A stretch of 64,000 nt of DNA from Planctomycetota bacterium (lineage in GTDB: Bacteria; Planctomycetota; Phycisphaerae; Sedimentisphaerales; Anaerobacaceae), in assembly GCA_025459125.1 (NCBI GenBank), contig JALORE010000029.1, positions 1-64,000 on the forward strand, in the 5' to 3' direction. The notes under the pieces are model-generated. The model ran no database searches and was not told the origin of the DNA. It saw nothing but the letters and a program-made list of their open reading frames with translations. Below are positions 40,866-48,991 of the stretch, one piece after another. The translations under genes and the position numbers were made by a program. Each line of letters begins with the position of its first letter. Positions within the stretch are counted from its first letter, which is position 1.

Positions 40866-42941
40866 ATGTGTGGCCTTACCGCGCTGCTGTGCGCGCTCCT
40901 TCTGGCCTCCTCCGGGCGGGCCGCGATCACGATCGAGGGGGTCACGGACAAGAAGGTCTACGCGGACCGCGTCTCTTTTGTCGTCCGCGCGGAGGCGGGC
41001 TTCGAGACGACGGCCGAGCTCAATGGCAAACCGGTGGCCACGGATATCTCTATGAAGGTGGAGGAGCCGGAATACTACGAATTGAACGTGCACAAGCTGT
41101 CGCGGGTCGCGCGGACGCAGGAGAGCCGGCTGGTGCGCTTCATCGTCCGCGCGAGCGACCGGGGCAACTCGGAGTGGGGCCTGCCGCGTTGGACACCCTA
41201 TCCGACGATCGCTTCCGCGGCCGCCGAGTTCACGGGCGCCCGCCTTATGGTTGTGACACCCGCTCAGTACCCCCCGGGACTGGAAATCCCGGTGATTGCC
41301 CGAATCGAGGACGCCTCCGGCCGGCGTGTCGGCGTCAACGGCAGACTCACGGCTCCCGGTTTCCCGAATCAACCGCTATCGCTTCTGCGCGGAGTCGGAT
41401 CGGTCTTTCTGCCCGCCGCCCGCGAGCCGAATACCATCTCCTACACCGCCGGAATCCACGCGCTGGCGGTGACCAGGAGAATCGCCATCGAGAAGGCCAC
41501 GAAGTGGCGCATCATTCGCGCCGGCGATGTCAGCGCCACGGACTGGGGCGAAAACGCGCGGATTCGCATCACGGGTGATCTGACCATTCCTGCGGGGGCT
41601 ACGTTGACCATCGGCAGCGGGAGCGTGATCGTGATCGATCCGGGTATCGCCCTAGCGGTCGAGGGCCGGATCGTGGTCAATGGAACCACGGAGCGGCCGG
41701 TGGTCTTCACCTGCCAGGATCGCAAGGTCCCCTGGGGCGGGCTGGTCTTCGAGAAGAGCACCTCCCGCGGGGACTTCACCGGCACAATCTTCACCGGCAG
41801 CGGCGCCGACCCGGTCTGGTTCGATCATAACCCCGGCCACGGCAGCAGTCACCGGCACGACGAATGCCTGCTGTATCTCGCCAACGGCGCCAACGTGACG
41901 TTGACCGACTGCTGGCTCATCGAGAACCACGGCCAGGCGGGACATGGGGAGAAGGCCTTTCTCACCATGACCCGCTGCCTCGTACAGAAGTGCGTCACCG
42001 GCGGCCAGTACAACGGCGGTGCCCTGACTCTCACGGACTGCGCCCTGATCGAGTTCCCCGCGGCGACGGCCCCCTACACCGACGGTGACAACGACGGTCT
42101 CTACCTGACCGGCGGGACCAACCTATTCACGGACTGCCTGATCGGCTGGTCGCTGGACGACGGGATTGACGCAGGCGGCAGCAGCGCCGGTGCGGTGACC
42201 GTCCGCCGCTGCTGGTTCGAAGCGTCGTATCACGAGGCGACGGCGTGGTCGGGCACCCGGATGCGCACGGCGATCGACTGCGTCGCGCTCAACTGCGGTC
42301 AGGGATTCGAGTGCGGCTACGAGGCCCCGGACGTGAACACCGTCCACTGCCTCAGCACCGCCAACCTCGTCGGCGCCCGCTTCGGCGACAACTACGACTG
42401 GACCTACAAGGGTTTCCTGACGGTCCGCAACTCGCTGCTCTTGTTCAATCACCGGGACCTCTGGGGCCGGGCCTGGGACAACTGGACCGTCCACGTGTCG
42501 CAAATGGACGTGCGGGACAACTACCTGACGGTCCTGGACAACGATTTCCTCGACAATCAGCTCTGGTATCCGCAGGCCGACCCGCGCCAGTTGGATGCGC
42601 TGGCCTTTTTCCTGCCGACTCCCGCCGACCCGGTGGGCCTCGGCCTGGCCGTCCGGGAGGACACACTCGACCCGGCCGCCCTTGCCCAGGGGATTCCCGT
42701 GCGGCTGAGCACCTTCACGATCAATCCGGTGGCGGTCGACTACACCATCGCCACGGCGCAGGGCCCCCTGACTATCGGTATCCTGCATTTCGCGCCGGGT
42801 GAGACGGTGAAACAGATCCCCTGCGCAGGTCTTGACCTCCAGAACCTGAATCCGGTCGAGGTGACCCTGAGCAGTCCGGTCAATGCCGAGTTGACCGGGC
42901 GGCGCCGGATCACCTTTCAGGACTCGCGCGGCAACCTGTAG
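40866..42941 (+). CDS. Secreted right-handed beta-helix protein
   Basis: 691 residues from the ATG at 40866, which starts a clean signal peptide (MCGLTALLCALLLASSGRA). Earlier in-frame ATGs at 40764 and 40773 would give a long basic N-region, so the start is uncertain. Residues 30-210 look like beta-sandwich domains (ITIEGVTDKKVYADRVSFVV); the rest is beta-helix with short coils (LTIPAGATLTIGSGSVIVID; GGALTLTDCALIEF; AGAVTVRRCWFEA). It resembles exported polysaccharide-binding or lyase-like proteins, but no catalytic set was identified. The stop codon TAG is part of a GTAGGG repeat. Confidence 0.75.
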   Translation: MCGLTALLCALLLASSGRAAITIEGVTDKKVYADRVSFVVRAEAGFETTAELNGKPVATDISMKVEEPEYYELNVHKLSRVARTQESRLVRFIVRASDRGNSEWGLPRWTPYPTIASAAAEFTGARLMVVTPAQYPPGLEIPVIARIEDASGRRVGVNGRLTAPGFPNQPLSLLRGVGSVFLPAAREPNTISYTAGIHALAVTRRIAIEKATKWRIIRAGDVSATDWGENARIRITGDLTIPAGATLTIGSGSVIVIDPGIALAVEGRIVVNGTTERPVVFTCQDRKVPWGGLVFEKSTSRGDFTGTIFTGSGADPVWFDHNPGHGSSHRHDECLLYLANGANVTLTDCWLIENHGQAGHGEKAFLTMTRCLVQKCVTGGQYNGGALTLTDCALIEFPAATAPYTDGDNDGLYLTGGTNLFTDCLIGWSLDDGIDAGGSSAGAVTVRRCWFEASYHEATAWSGTRMRTAIDCVALNCGQGFECGYEAPDVNTVHCLSTANLVGARFGDNYDWTYKGFLTVRNSLLLFNHRDLWGRAWDNWTVHVSQMDVRDNYLTVLDNDFLDNQLWYPQADPRQLDALAFFLPTPADPVGLGLAVREDTLDPAALAQGIPVRLSTFTINPVAVDYTIATAQGPLTIGILHFAPGETVKQIPCAGLDLQNLNPVEVTLSSPVNAELTGRRRITFQDSRGNL

Positions 42942-43054
42942 GGTGTGCGGTGCACACCTTTTCCATGGGCAGGGATCGGACGCTCATCGTGAGAACAGGG
43001 TAGGAACATCTCCCGGCTTTCACAGTCGGCGATGGTGTGCACAGCACACCCTAC
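42938..43054. repeat. GTAGGGTGTGC inverted-repeat element
   Basis: Perfectly complementary ends GTAGGGTGTGC and GCACACCCTAC enclose 95 bases; each end also has a nearby shorter dyad (GGTGCACACC; GGTGTGCACAGC). It begins inside the last codons of the beta-helix gene, whose TAG stop it provides. Confidence 0.75.
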
Positions 43055-43073
43055 AAGTGACTACAGACCAATC

Positions 43074-43161
43074 GGGTGGCAGCCTCAAGGCCGCAGGCCG
43101 TGGGGATGGTCCATGGCACAGGCAATCCGCCATCGCCAAGCGGCGCTTGACGATGCCACCC
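43074..43161. repeat. GGGTGGC palindromic element, copy 3 (upstream of ECF gene)
   Basis: An 88-base element with short ends GGGTGGC / GCCACCC and a long core shared with copy 2 (AAGGCCGCAGGCC; CACAGGCAATCCGCCATCGC). It ends 99 bases before an ECF start. Together with the repeat at 42938-43054 it fills most of the 319-base gap; nothing else is seen there except the promoter. Confidence 0.75.
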
Positions 43162-43210
43162 GGACAGTCCTGAGCGTCTTCCACACGCTCGTAGAGGAAG
43201 CCGGGCGGGT

Positions 43211-43223
43211 CGTGCGTTATATT
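43211..43223 (+). promoter_or_regulatory. Promoter-like CGTGCGTTATATT before an ECF gene
   Basis: CGTGC followed by TTATAT/TATATT, matching the core before the other ECF operons; the -35 side (AGGAAGCC) is only loosely similar. Confidence 0.4.
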
Positions 43224-43260
43224 GGTGAGTATTCGCGGTTCTGACGTTCGGGCGCCGGCG

Positions 43261-43818
43261 ATGATGCTCGAAGATCGATATCTCGTGTGGAAGCTCAAGC
43301 GGGGCAGCGCGCAGGCTCTGTGCCGGATCTATAACCGCTACGAGAACGATCTGCTGACGCTGGCGACGAACCTGCTGGGCAGGACAGGGCTGGCGGAGGA
43401 TGTCCTGCAGGACGTATTCGTGAAGTTTATCGAGTCGATCGACACCTTCGAGCTGACCGGCAGTCTCAAGGGCTATCTGGCGACCTGCGTGGCCAACCGG
43501 GCCCGGGATTATCTGCGAAAGGGCCGGGGACGTGCCGGTGAGACGATGGCGGAGGGCGGCGGGCGGGTTGCGGAGTATGGAGTCGCGCCCAGTCCGGTCG
43601 AATGCGCGATCGCCGGCGAAGAGCGGCAGCGGGTCGTCGCCGCCCTGGCCGAGCTGCCGGGCGAGCAGCGGGAAGCCGTGCTGCTGCACCTGCAGGGTGG
43701 CTTGAAGTTCCGCGAGATTGCCAGCATTCAAGATGTCGCCGCCAAGACGGCGGAAAGCCGGTACCGGTACGGAATCGAGAGACTGCGGTTTTTGCTCAAT
43801 GGTCAGGTGGAAACATGA
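43261..43818 (+). CDS. ECF sigma factor
   Basis: 185 residues from the ATG at 43261 (a second ATG follows directly). MLEDRYLVWKLKRGSAQALC is the paralogue-type opening. Region 2 is RIYNRYENDLLTLATNLLGR then AEDVLQDVFVKFIESIDTFE; region 4 is EQREAVLLHLQGGLKFREIA then KTAESRYRYGIERLRFLL. The stop overlaps the following gene by ATGA. The far-upstream TTG start is not supported. Confidence 0.92.
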   Translation: MMLEDRYLVWKLKRGSAQALCRIYNRYENDLLTLATNLLGRTGLAEDVLQDVFVKFIESIDTFELTGSLKGYLATCVANRARDYLRKGRGRAGETMAEGGGRVAEYGVAPSPVECAIAGEERQRVVAALAELPGEQREAVLLHLQGGLKFREIASIQDVAAKTAESRYRYGIERLRFLLNGQVET

Positions 43819-45050
43819 AACGTGCCCGTGAGGTCGAGAGGATCGTCAAGGATCTGCACCAGGCGGCCGAGGCCGAAACCCACGACCGCATCCTGAACCG
43901 CCTGCTCAACGTTCTCAACCAACACCAGAAGCTGTCTCCGGCTGCCAACCAGCCGACGTTAAGGAGAATCGTCATGAAAAGTCCTATTACCAGACTGGCC
44001 GCGGCGGCGGTCGTTGTTCTGGCCCTTGTATTGTCCGTCTCGTTATTCGTGACCTCCACCCCTTCGGCGTCCGCCGCAGAGGTCTTCTACCAGGCGGCCC
44101 AGGCCATGGGGAGGATGACGTCCTTCCATATCCGCGTGGAGATGCGCACGCCGCCCGGCGACAACTTCGCCCACATCGGCCTGGATTATGACTTTGTGAC
44201 CATCGACTTCTGGAAGCAGTTCACCGAGGACGAATGGGGCAAGTGGCGGCTGGAATCGCCCGGCCGGATCGTCGTCATGGACGGCCAGAAGTCAATCATG
44301 CTCTCGAAGCCCGAGCACGTCGTGGAGTCGGTCGACCGGAATCCGGAGCGGTACTGGCGGGAAAGCCTCGTGCAGGCCGGCGCCGTCATGACGCGGGAGG
44401 CCCAGCATGCCGCGGAGCGTCCCGCGGACTTCTCCACGCACCGCGAACCCGGGGCCGACGGCCGCGACAAGATCGTCATCGCGGTCGAAGCCCCGGCCCG
44501 GGTGGCCGAAGGAGACTACCTGCGGAACAAGTACATCGAGGACTCCGACCATCTCAAGGTCTACTCCTTCGACGCCGAGACGAAACTGCTGGAGGATCTG
44601 CAGATCTTCGTCCATGCCGGCGGCAAGGATGTCCTCGTCTACCGCCTGGTCCGGGCCGAATACAACGTCGCTCTCGATCCGCGTCTGTTCCGCCTGGAGT
44701 TGCCCCCCAACGCGATCTACTACAAACCGCTGGAGGTCCTCCCGGACAATGCGAAACATGAGAACATGACGCCCAAGGAGGCCGCCACGGCGTTCTTCAC
44801 GGCCTGCGCCAGCGAGGACTGGGATGAAGCGCTCAAGTTCATGAACCAGACCCGCGTCTCGCAGCGCTTCAAGGACTACCTGGGCAGCCTGGAGATCATC
44901 GAGATCGGCGAGCCCTTCCAGTCGGGGAGCTATGCCGGCTGGTTCGTACCCTATCAGCTCCGCCTGAAATCGGGGGCTCTCAAGAGCCAGAACCTCGCCT
45001 TGGTGAAGGACCCCAGCGCCAACCGCTTCGTGTACGACGGCGGGATTTGA
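43815..45050 (+). CDS. Single-pass membrane protein, putative anti-sigma factor
   Basis: 411 residues. Cytoplasmic N-terminus of 53 residues with THDRILNRLLNVLNQHQ, membrane segment ITRLAAAAVVVLALVLSVSL, then AAEVFYQAAQAMGRMTSFHI leading a LolA/MucB-like extracytoplasmic domain, and a C-terminal NTF2-like segment (TPKEAATAFFTACASEDWDE). Same layout as 39108-40334. Overlap with the ECF gene and a following terminator make a closed two-gene operon. An internal start lies at 43974. Confidence 0.75.
   Translation: MKRAREVERIVKDLHQAAEAETHDRILNRLLNVLNQHQKLSPAANQPTLRRIVMKSPITRLAAAAVVVLALVLSVSLFVTSTPSASAAEVFYQAAQAMGRMTSFHIRVEMRTPPGDNFAHIGLDYDFVTIDFWKQFTEDEWGKWRLESPGRIVVMDGQKSIMLSKPEHVVESVDRNPERYWRESLVQAGAVMTREAQHAAERPADFSTHREPGADGRDKIVIAVEAPARVAEGDYLRNKYIEDSDHLKVYSFDAETKLLEDLQIFVHAGGKDVLVYRLVRAEYNVALDPRLFRLELPPNAIYYKPLEVLPDNAKHENMTPKEAATAFFTACASEDWDEALKFMNQTRVSQRFKDYLGSLEIIEIGEPFQSGSYAGWFVPYQLRLKSGALKSQNLALVKDPSANRFVYDGGI
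43961..43976 (+). promoter_or_regulatory. Internal Shine-Dalgarno and ATG in the anti-sigma-like gene
   Basis: AAGGAGAATCGTCATG: GGAG seven bases before an in-frame ATG (43974) starting MKSPITRLAAAAVVVLA. Arg-Arg codons are AGG AGA. Confidence 0.55.
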
Positions 45051-45081
45051 CGACCCCTTCGACGACACACCAACTGCTCGC

Positions 45082-45111
45082 AAAGGCCAGGCCGATTCGA
45101 CCTGGCCTTTT
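45082..45111 (+). terminator. Rho-independent terminator after an ECF operon
   Basis: AAAGGCCAGG, nine-base loop, CCTGGCCTTT, then T. Confidence 0.82.
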
Positions 45112-45160
45112 CCCTGCGCCGCGTGGAGAATCCCGCGGGCACGCGGATCGGACCAGTCTT

Positions 45161-45190
45161 CGTAGGGCGAGCGTCCCCACTCGCCCTACG
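45161..45190. repeat. CGTAGGGCGAG short palindromic repeat
   Basis: CGTAGGGCGAG and CTCGCCCTACG around eight bases; a short member of the GTAGGG family. Confidence 0.65.
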
Positions 45191-45255
45191 AGGAGCACCG
45201 CACTACGCGTTTCCTGTCAGCTTGGCGCTGGTGGACTCGCCGGCCCGGCAGATGG

Positions 45256-45261
45256 TATAAT
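45256..45261 (+). promoter_or_regulatory. TATAAT -10 element before the secA-like gene
   Basis: TATAAT 50 bases before the start; the -35 side (TGGACT, 18 bases upstream) is weak. Confidence 0.4.
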
Positions 45262-45311
45262 CCATCCTGTCAAGCGATCTTCAGGAATGCTCGGTGGCAG
45301 GCGGAGCGGCT

Positions 45312-47681
45312 ATGATTGGCGGTAGATTGCGGCAGGTGTTCCATCGTTTCCAGGGCAGGCTCATCGAGTTTGATCTGGCGCCCTACCGGAAGCTACTGGC
45401 CCGGATCGACGCGCACGGCGAGAACATCGGCAAGCTGGCCGACAGCCGGTTGCAGGAACTGTCGGGCGAATTGCGCGCGCGGGCCCGGGCGGGCACGAAC
45501 CTGGAGGAGTTGCTCGTCGAGGCTTTTGCCCTGGGGCGAGAGGTCTCCCGCCGCGTGCTGGGGATGCGGCACTTCGACGTCCAGGTTTACGGTGGAATCG
45601 CCCTGCACCAGGGCAAGCTCGTCGAGATGCAGACCGGCGAAGGCAAGACCCTGGCGGCGGTGCTGCCGGCTTATCTCAACGCCCTGACCGGCCGGGGTGT
45701 GCACGTCCTGACCTTCAACGATTACCTCGCCCGCCGGGATGCCCAGTGGATGGGACCGGTCTATCAATTCCTGGGCCTGAGTGTCGGCTTGATCCAGGAG
45801 GGAATGACGCCGCGCGACCGGCGGCAGGCCTACGCCTGTGACCTCACGTACGCGACGGCCAAGGAAGCGGGCTTCGATTACCTCCGCGACCACCTGTGCC
45901 GGAACTCGGACGACCTCGCCCACCGGCCTTTCCACTACGCCATCGTGGATGAGGCCGATTCGATCCTGATCGATGAGGCCCGCATCCCGCTGGTGATCGC
46001 AGGCAATACCGAGGAAGTGATCGTCGATCCGTACGCCCTGGCGGAACTGGTGCGCCGGCTCCGGTCGGGCGTCGACTACGACACGGACGAGAACGCCCGC
46101 AACGCCTACCTGACGGACGCCGGACTGGACCGGGCGGAGAAGGCCCTCGGTTGCCACAACCTACCCGAGAACATGCTGCTGCTGGGCCAACTCTATCAGG
46201 CCCTGCACGCAGAGGTCCTGCTCAGTCGCGACGTCGACTACATCGTGCGCCAAGGCAAGGTTGAGATCGTCGATGAGTTCACCGGCCGGGTCGTGGAGAA
46301 CCGGCACTGGCCGCACGGGCTGCAGGCCGCGGTCGAGGCCAAGGAGGGGCTGGCGATCCAGGCCGAGGGCCTGATCCGCGGCTCGATCACGCTGATCCAT
46401 TTCGCCCAGTTGTACCCGAAGCTGGCCGGCATGACCGCCACCGCCCAGGCGGCCGCGGAGGAGTTCACGCAGTTCTACCGCCTGCCGGTCGTGGTCATCC
46501 CGCCGAACCGCCCTTCCATTCGCGGGGATGCTCCGGACCTGGTGTTCGTGACGAAGGAGGCCAAGCGCCGGGCCCTGGTCGAGGAGATCACGACGGTCCG
46601 CGCCACCGGCCGGCCCATCCTGGTGGGCACGACCAGCGTGGCCGAGTCCGAGGAGCTGGCCGCGGCCCTGGGCCGTAAGGGCGTGACGTGCCAGATCCTC
46701 AATGCCAAGAACGATGAGCTCGAAGCCGAGATCGTCGCCCAGGCGGGCGCGCCCCGGGCCGTGACAATCTCGACCAACATGGCCGGCCGCGGCACCGATA
46801 TCCGTCTCGGCGGCCAGGCCGGGCAGTACCACGATGAAGTCGCCGCCCTGGGCGGTCTGTACGTCATCGGCACGAACCGCCACGAGAGCCGCCGCGTGGA
46901 CGACCAGTTGCGCGGCCGGGCGGCCCGCCAGGGCGATCCCGGTTCCTCGCGCTTCTTTGTCAGCCTCCAGGACGATCTGTTCCAGCGCTTCGGCATCGAC
47001 GAGTCCCTGGCCCGCGACACCGATGCACGCGCGGCGGACCGGCCCCTCGACAGCCCCGAGGTCACCGCCGAGATCGCCCACGTGCAGCGGGTGATCGAAG
47101 GCCAGAACCTGGAGATCCGCAAGACCCTCTGGAAGTACTCCTACGTCGTCGACCACCAGCGCCAGGTCATCCACGCCCGCCGCCAGAACCTGCTGACGGG
47201 CCAGGCTTCCCGCTCGCTGCTGCGGGAGCGGGCCCCGGAGCGCTACCAGCAGTTGCTCTTGCAGTTCGGCCCGGCGGTCCTCGACAAGGTCGAGCGGCAG
47301 CTCACCCTCTACCACATCGACCGCTGCTGGTCGGAGCACCTCGACTACGTCGCCCACATCCGCGACGGCATTCACCTGATGACCCCCGCCGACCGCAGCC
47401 CCTTGGATACGTTCCACGTAACCGTCGGCAGGGCCTTCCGGGACCTCCTGACCTCAACCGACGACGCCATCGTGGAGACCTTCTTCGCCGTCGAAGTCAC
47501 CGCCGACGGGATCGACATGGAGAAGGCCGGTCTCAAGGGCCCCTCGTCCACCTGGACCTACCTGATCAACGATCACCCCTTCGGCGACTGGTTCCAGCGT
47601 TTCTACAAGACCCTCACCCACTCCGGCGAGTTGATCCGCAGTCTCAAACGCGCCCTGACCGACCAGTCCTCCGGTGCGTAG
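45312..47681 (+). CDS. SecA-like preprotein translocase ATPase (divergent, without C-terminal zinc motif)
   Basis: 789 residues from the ATG at 45312 (GGCGGAG upstream). Motor domain: Walker A EMQTGEGKTLAAVLPAYLNA, FNDYLARRDAQWMGP, Walker B VDEADSILIDEARIPL, motif SKP-equivalent region VGTTSVAESEELAAAL, TNMAGRGTDIRLGGQ, and QLRGRAARQGDPGSSRF. The last has Ala where most SecA proteins have Gly. The scaffold and wing regions are present (LYHIDRCWSEHLDYVAHIRD), but the protein ends KRALTDQSSGA without the usual Cys-rich SecB/zinc tail. It may be a second or lineage-specific SecA. It stands alone. Confidence 0.88.
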   Translation: MIGGRLRQVFHRFQGRLIEFDLAPYRKLLARIDAHGENIGKLADSRLQELSGELRARARAGTNLEELLVEAFALGREVSRRVLGMRHFDVQVYGGIALHQGKLVEMQTGEGKTLAAVLPAYLNALTGRGVHVLTFNDYLARRDAQWMGPVYQFLGLSVGLIQEGMTPRDRRQAYACDLTYATAKEAGFDYLRDHLCRNSDDLAHRPFHYAIVDEADSILIDEARIPLVIAGNTEEVIVDPYALAELVRRLRSGVDYDTDENARNAYLTDAGLDRAEKALGCHNLPENMLLLGQLYQALHAEVLLSRDVDYIVRQGKVEIVDEFTGRVVENRHWPHGLQAAVEAKEGLAIQAEGLIRGSITLIHFAQLYPKLAGMTATAQAAAEEFTQFYRLPVVVIPPNRPSIRGDAPDLVFVTKEAKRRALVEEITTVRATGRPILVGTTSVAESEELAAALGRKGVTCQILNAKNDELEAEIVAQAGAPRAVTISTNMAGRGTDIRLGGQAGQYHDEVAALGGLYVIGTNRHESRRVDDQLRGRAARQGDPGSSRFFVSLQDDLFQRFGIDESLARDTDARAADRPLDSPEVTAEIAHVQRVIEGQNLEIRKTLWKYSYVVDHQRQVIHARRQNLLTGQASRSLLRERAPERYQQLLLQFGPAVLDKVERQLTLYHIDRCWSEHLDYVAHIRDGIHLMTPADRSPLDTFHVTVGRAFRDLLTSTDDAIVETFFAVEVTADGIDMEKAGLKGPSSTWTYLINDHPFGDWFQRFYKTLTHSGELIRSLKRALTDQSSGA

Positions 47682-48171
47682 ACACGCTCCCCACGCCTAT
47701 CAAGGTTGACTCGTCAACGGTGCCTATGAAGCGCACAGACCCTGCGCGTCCGCACTTTACGTGGTTATGTCGCTCGGCGCCAGGAAGAAGACCTGGATCA
47801 GTGGAAGCAGCGTCTTACCGGCTGGAGCGACCTTCTCATGATGCTCTCGCCAGAGTCCGATCAGTCTGTCCTGATCCATGGTGTCAATGTGCCTGTGAGA
47901 TGACCTGATCTCACGTTCTCCCTCGGCGGTGACTCCAGCCGACGGTTCTGAACGTGCTGCGCGGCCATGAAGATGAATGATCGCCCACCCGTGCGACGGA
48001 ATGATGATCCGCAGGTGGTGGCGTGCGGCCCGACGGTAGGGGCGCATGATTATTCGCCCCTACGAGAACAGGCCTTCGTCTTTGCTTTTCATCGGGCCGC
48101 CGCGGAAGCCCTGCGCTTCTACGAGGGTCTTTGAAACGGCGGGCGCGAGGAGGGCGAGCGTCGTCGATCGC
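47682..48171. other. Intergenic region, one short repeat
   Basis: Contains the repeat at 48037-48064. A minus-strand frame (47757-48047) could encode about 96 residues (LRIIIPSHGWAIIHLHGRAA) but lacks a ribosome site and starts inside the repeat, so it is left uncalled. Nothing else recognised. Confidence 0.45.
48037..48064. repeat. GTAGGGGCG hairpin repeat, copy 2
   Basis: GTAGGGGCG, ten-base loop CATGATTATT, CGCCCCTAC; 27 of 28 bases match the core at 6724-6751. Confidence 0.7.
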
Positions 48172-48576
48172 TCAAATGTCCTTGCCGCACTTGGGACAGT
48201 AGTCGAAGTCCGGACGCGCCCGGGCACCGCAGAATGGACAGAACTCCCCCTCGAACTTCCGGGGCTCGTTGCTCTCCGGTTTCTTGTTGCCCGGCGCACG
48301 CGGTGCATGCCCCAGAGCCCGCGCGATGGGGTCCTGCTCCTCGTCTGGCGTCGTGATGTCGAATTCGCTCATCCGGTTCTTCTGGGTGGCGTTGCAGGCG
48401 TTATAGACCACGCCCGCAATCGCAAGGCCCACGAACACGAGACCAAATAGGGTAAAGGACGGCGGCGCTCCCGCCGACGCCGCCCCCATCATCCAGATCA
48501 CACCAAACACCGCCGCCGCAATGCCCCCTACCACCCCCATCATCGACGGCCCGCGCCCCGGCTTCACACTGTACAT
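48172..48576 (-). CDS. Two-helix membrane protein with C-terminal zinc ribbon
   Basis: 134 residues. Two hydrophobic helices (MMGVVGGIAAAVFGVIWMMG; FTLFGLVFVGLAIAGVVYNA), a polar linker, and CPFCGARARPDFDYCPKCGK at the end, a CxxC-x11-CxxC zinc ribbon in the cytoplasm. GGGAGGTGAGGC gives strong support for the ATG at 48576. Such proteins are common and mostly uncharacterised; no partner is suggested by the neighbours. Confidence 0.8.
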   Translation of the reverse strand: MYSVKPGRGPSMMGVVGGIAAAVFGVIWMMGAASAGAPPSFTLFGLVFVGLAIAGVVYNACNATQKNRMSEFDITTPDEEQDPIARALGHAPRAPGNKKPESNEPRKFEGEFCPFCGARARPDFDYCPKCGKDI

Positions 48577-48991
48577 GCCTCACCTCCCAGGCCGAGAGGA
48601 ACTCAGCCTTTACCTCTCAGTTTTACCGCACTCCAAGTACGATCGCGGCGCATGGGCAAGACCGCAACCGTGGATTTCGCTTGGATGCCTGCGACCCACC
48701 CACCGTGCGGATGATAACCCACAGCGGACGGGCGGGTCAAGAGAGTCGGGCACAAGCGGCGCCGGGTGAGCAAACCGCAGGAACCTGAAGCTTCTGCGGT
48801 ACATGGGCGGCCTTGGTTTCACGCGGGGCCAACCAAGGGCCAAAGGGCCAACTTCACGGGCGAATTTGTATTGTCAGGGCAGAACGCGGCTTATACCATG
48901 CTGGGATGATGAACCATGGGGCGAGCCCGGGTCCCCACTCGCCCCCGGAAGGTTGTGCGTCCGGCGTCCGCGGATCGCAAGGAGCCCTGGC
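48577..48991. other. Divergent intergenic region
   Basis: Leader region of two divergent genes. It includes a hairpin ACCGCAG / CTGCGGT (48775-48801), three close copies of GGGCCAA near 48835-48860 and a weak promoter-like TTGTCA ... TATACC near 48870-48898. No gene seen. Confidence 0.4.

Noticed and set aside
47757-48047. Possible 96-residue minus-strand protein
   Set aside because: Starts inside a repeat, has no ribosome site and no recognisable family; kept only as a remark in the gap entry.
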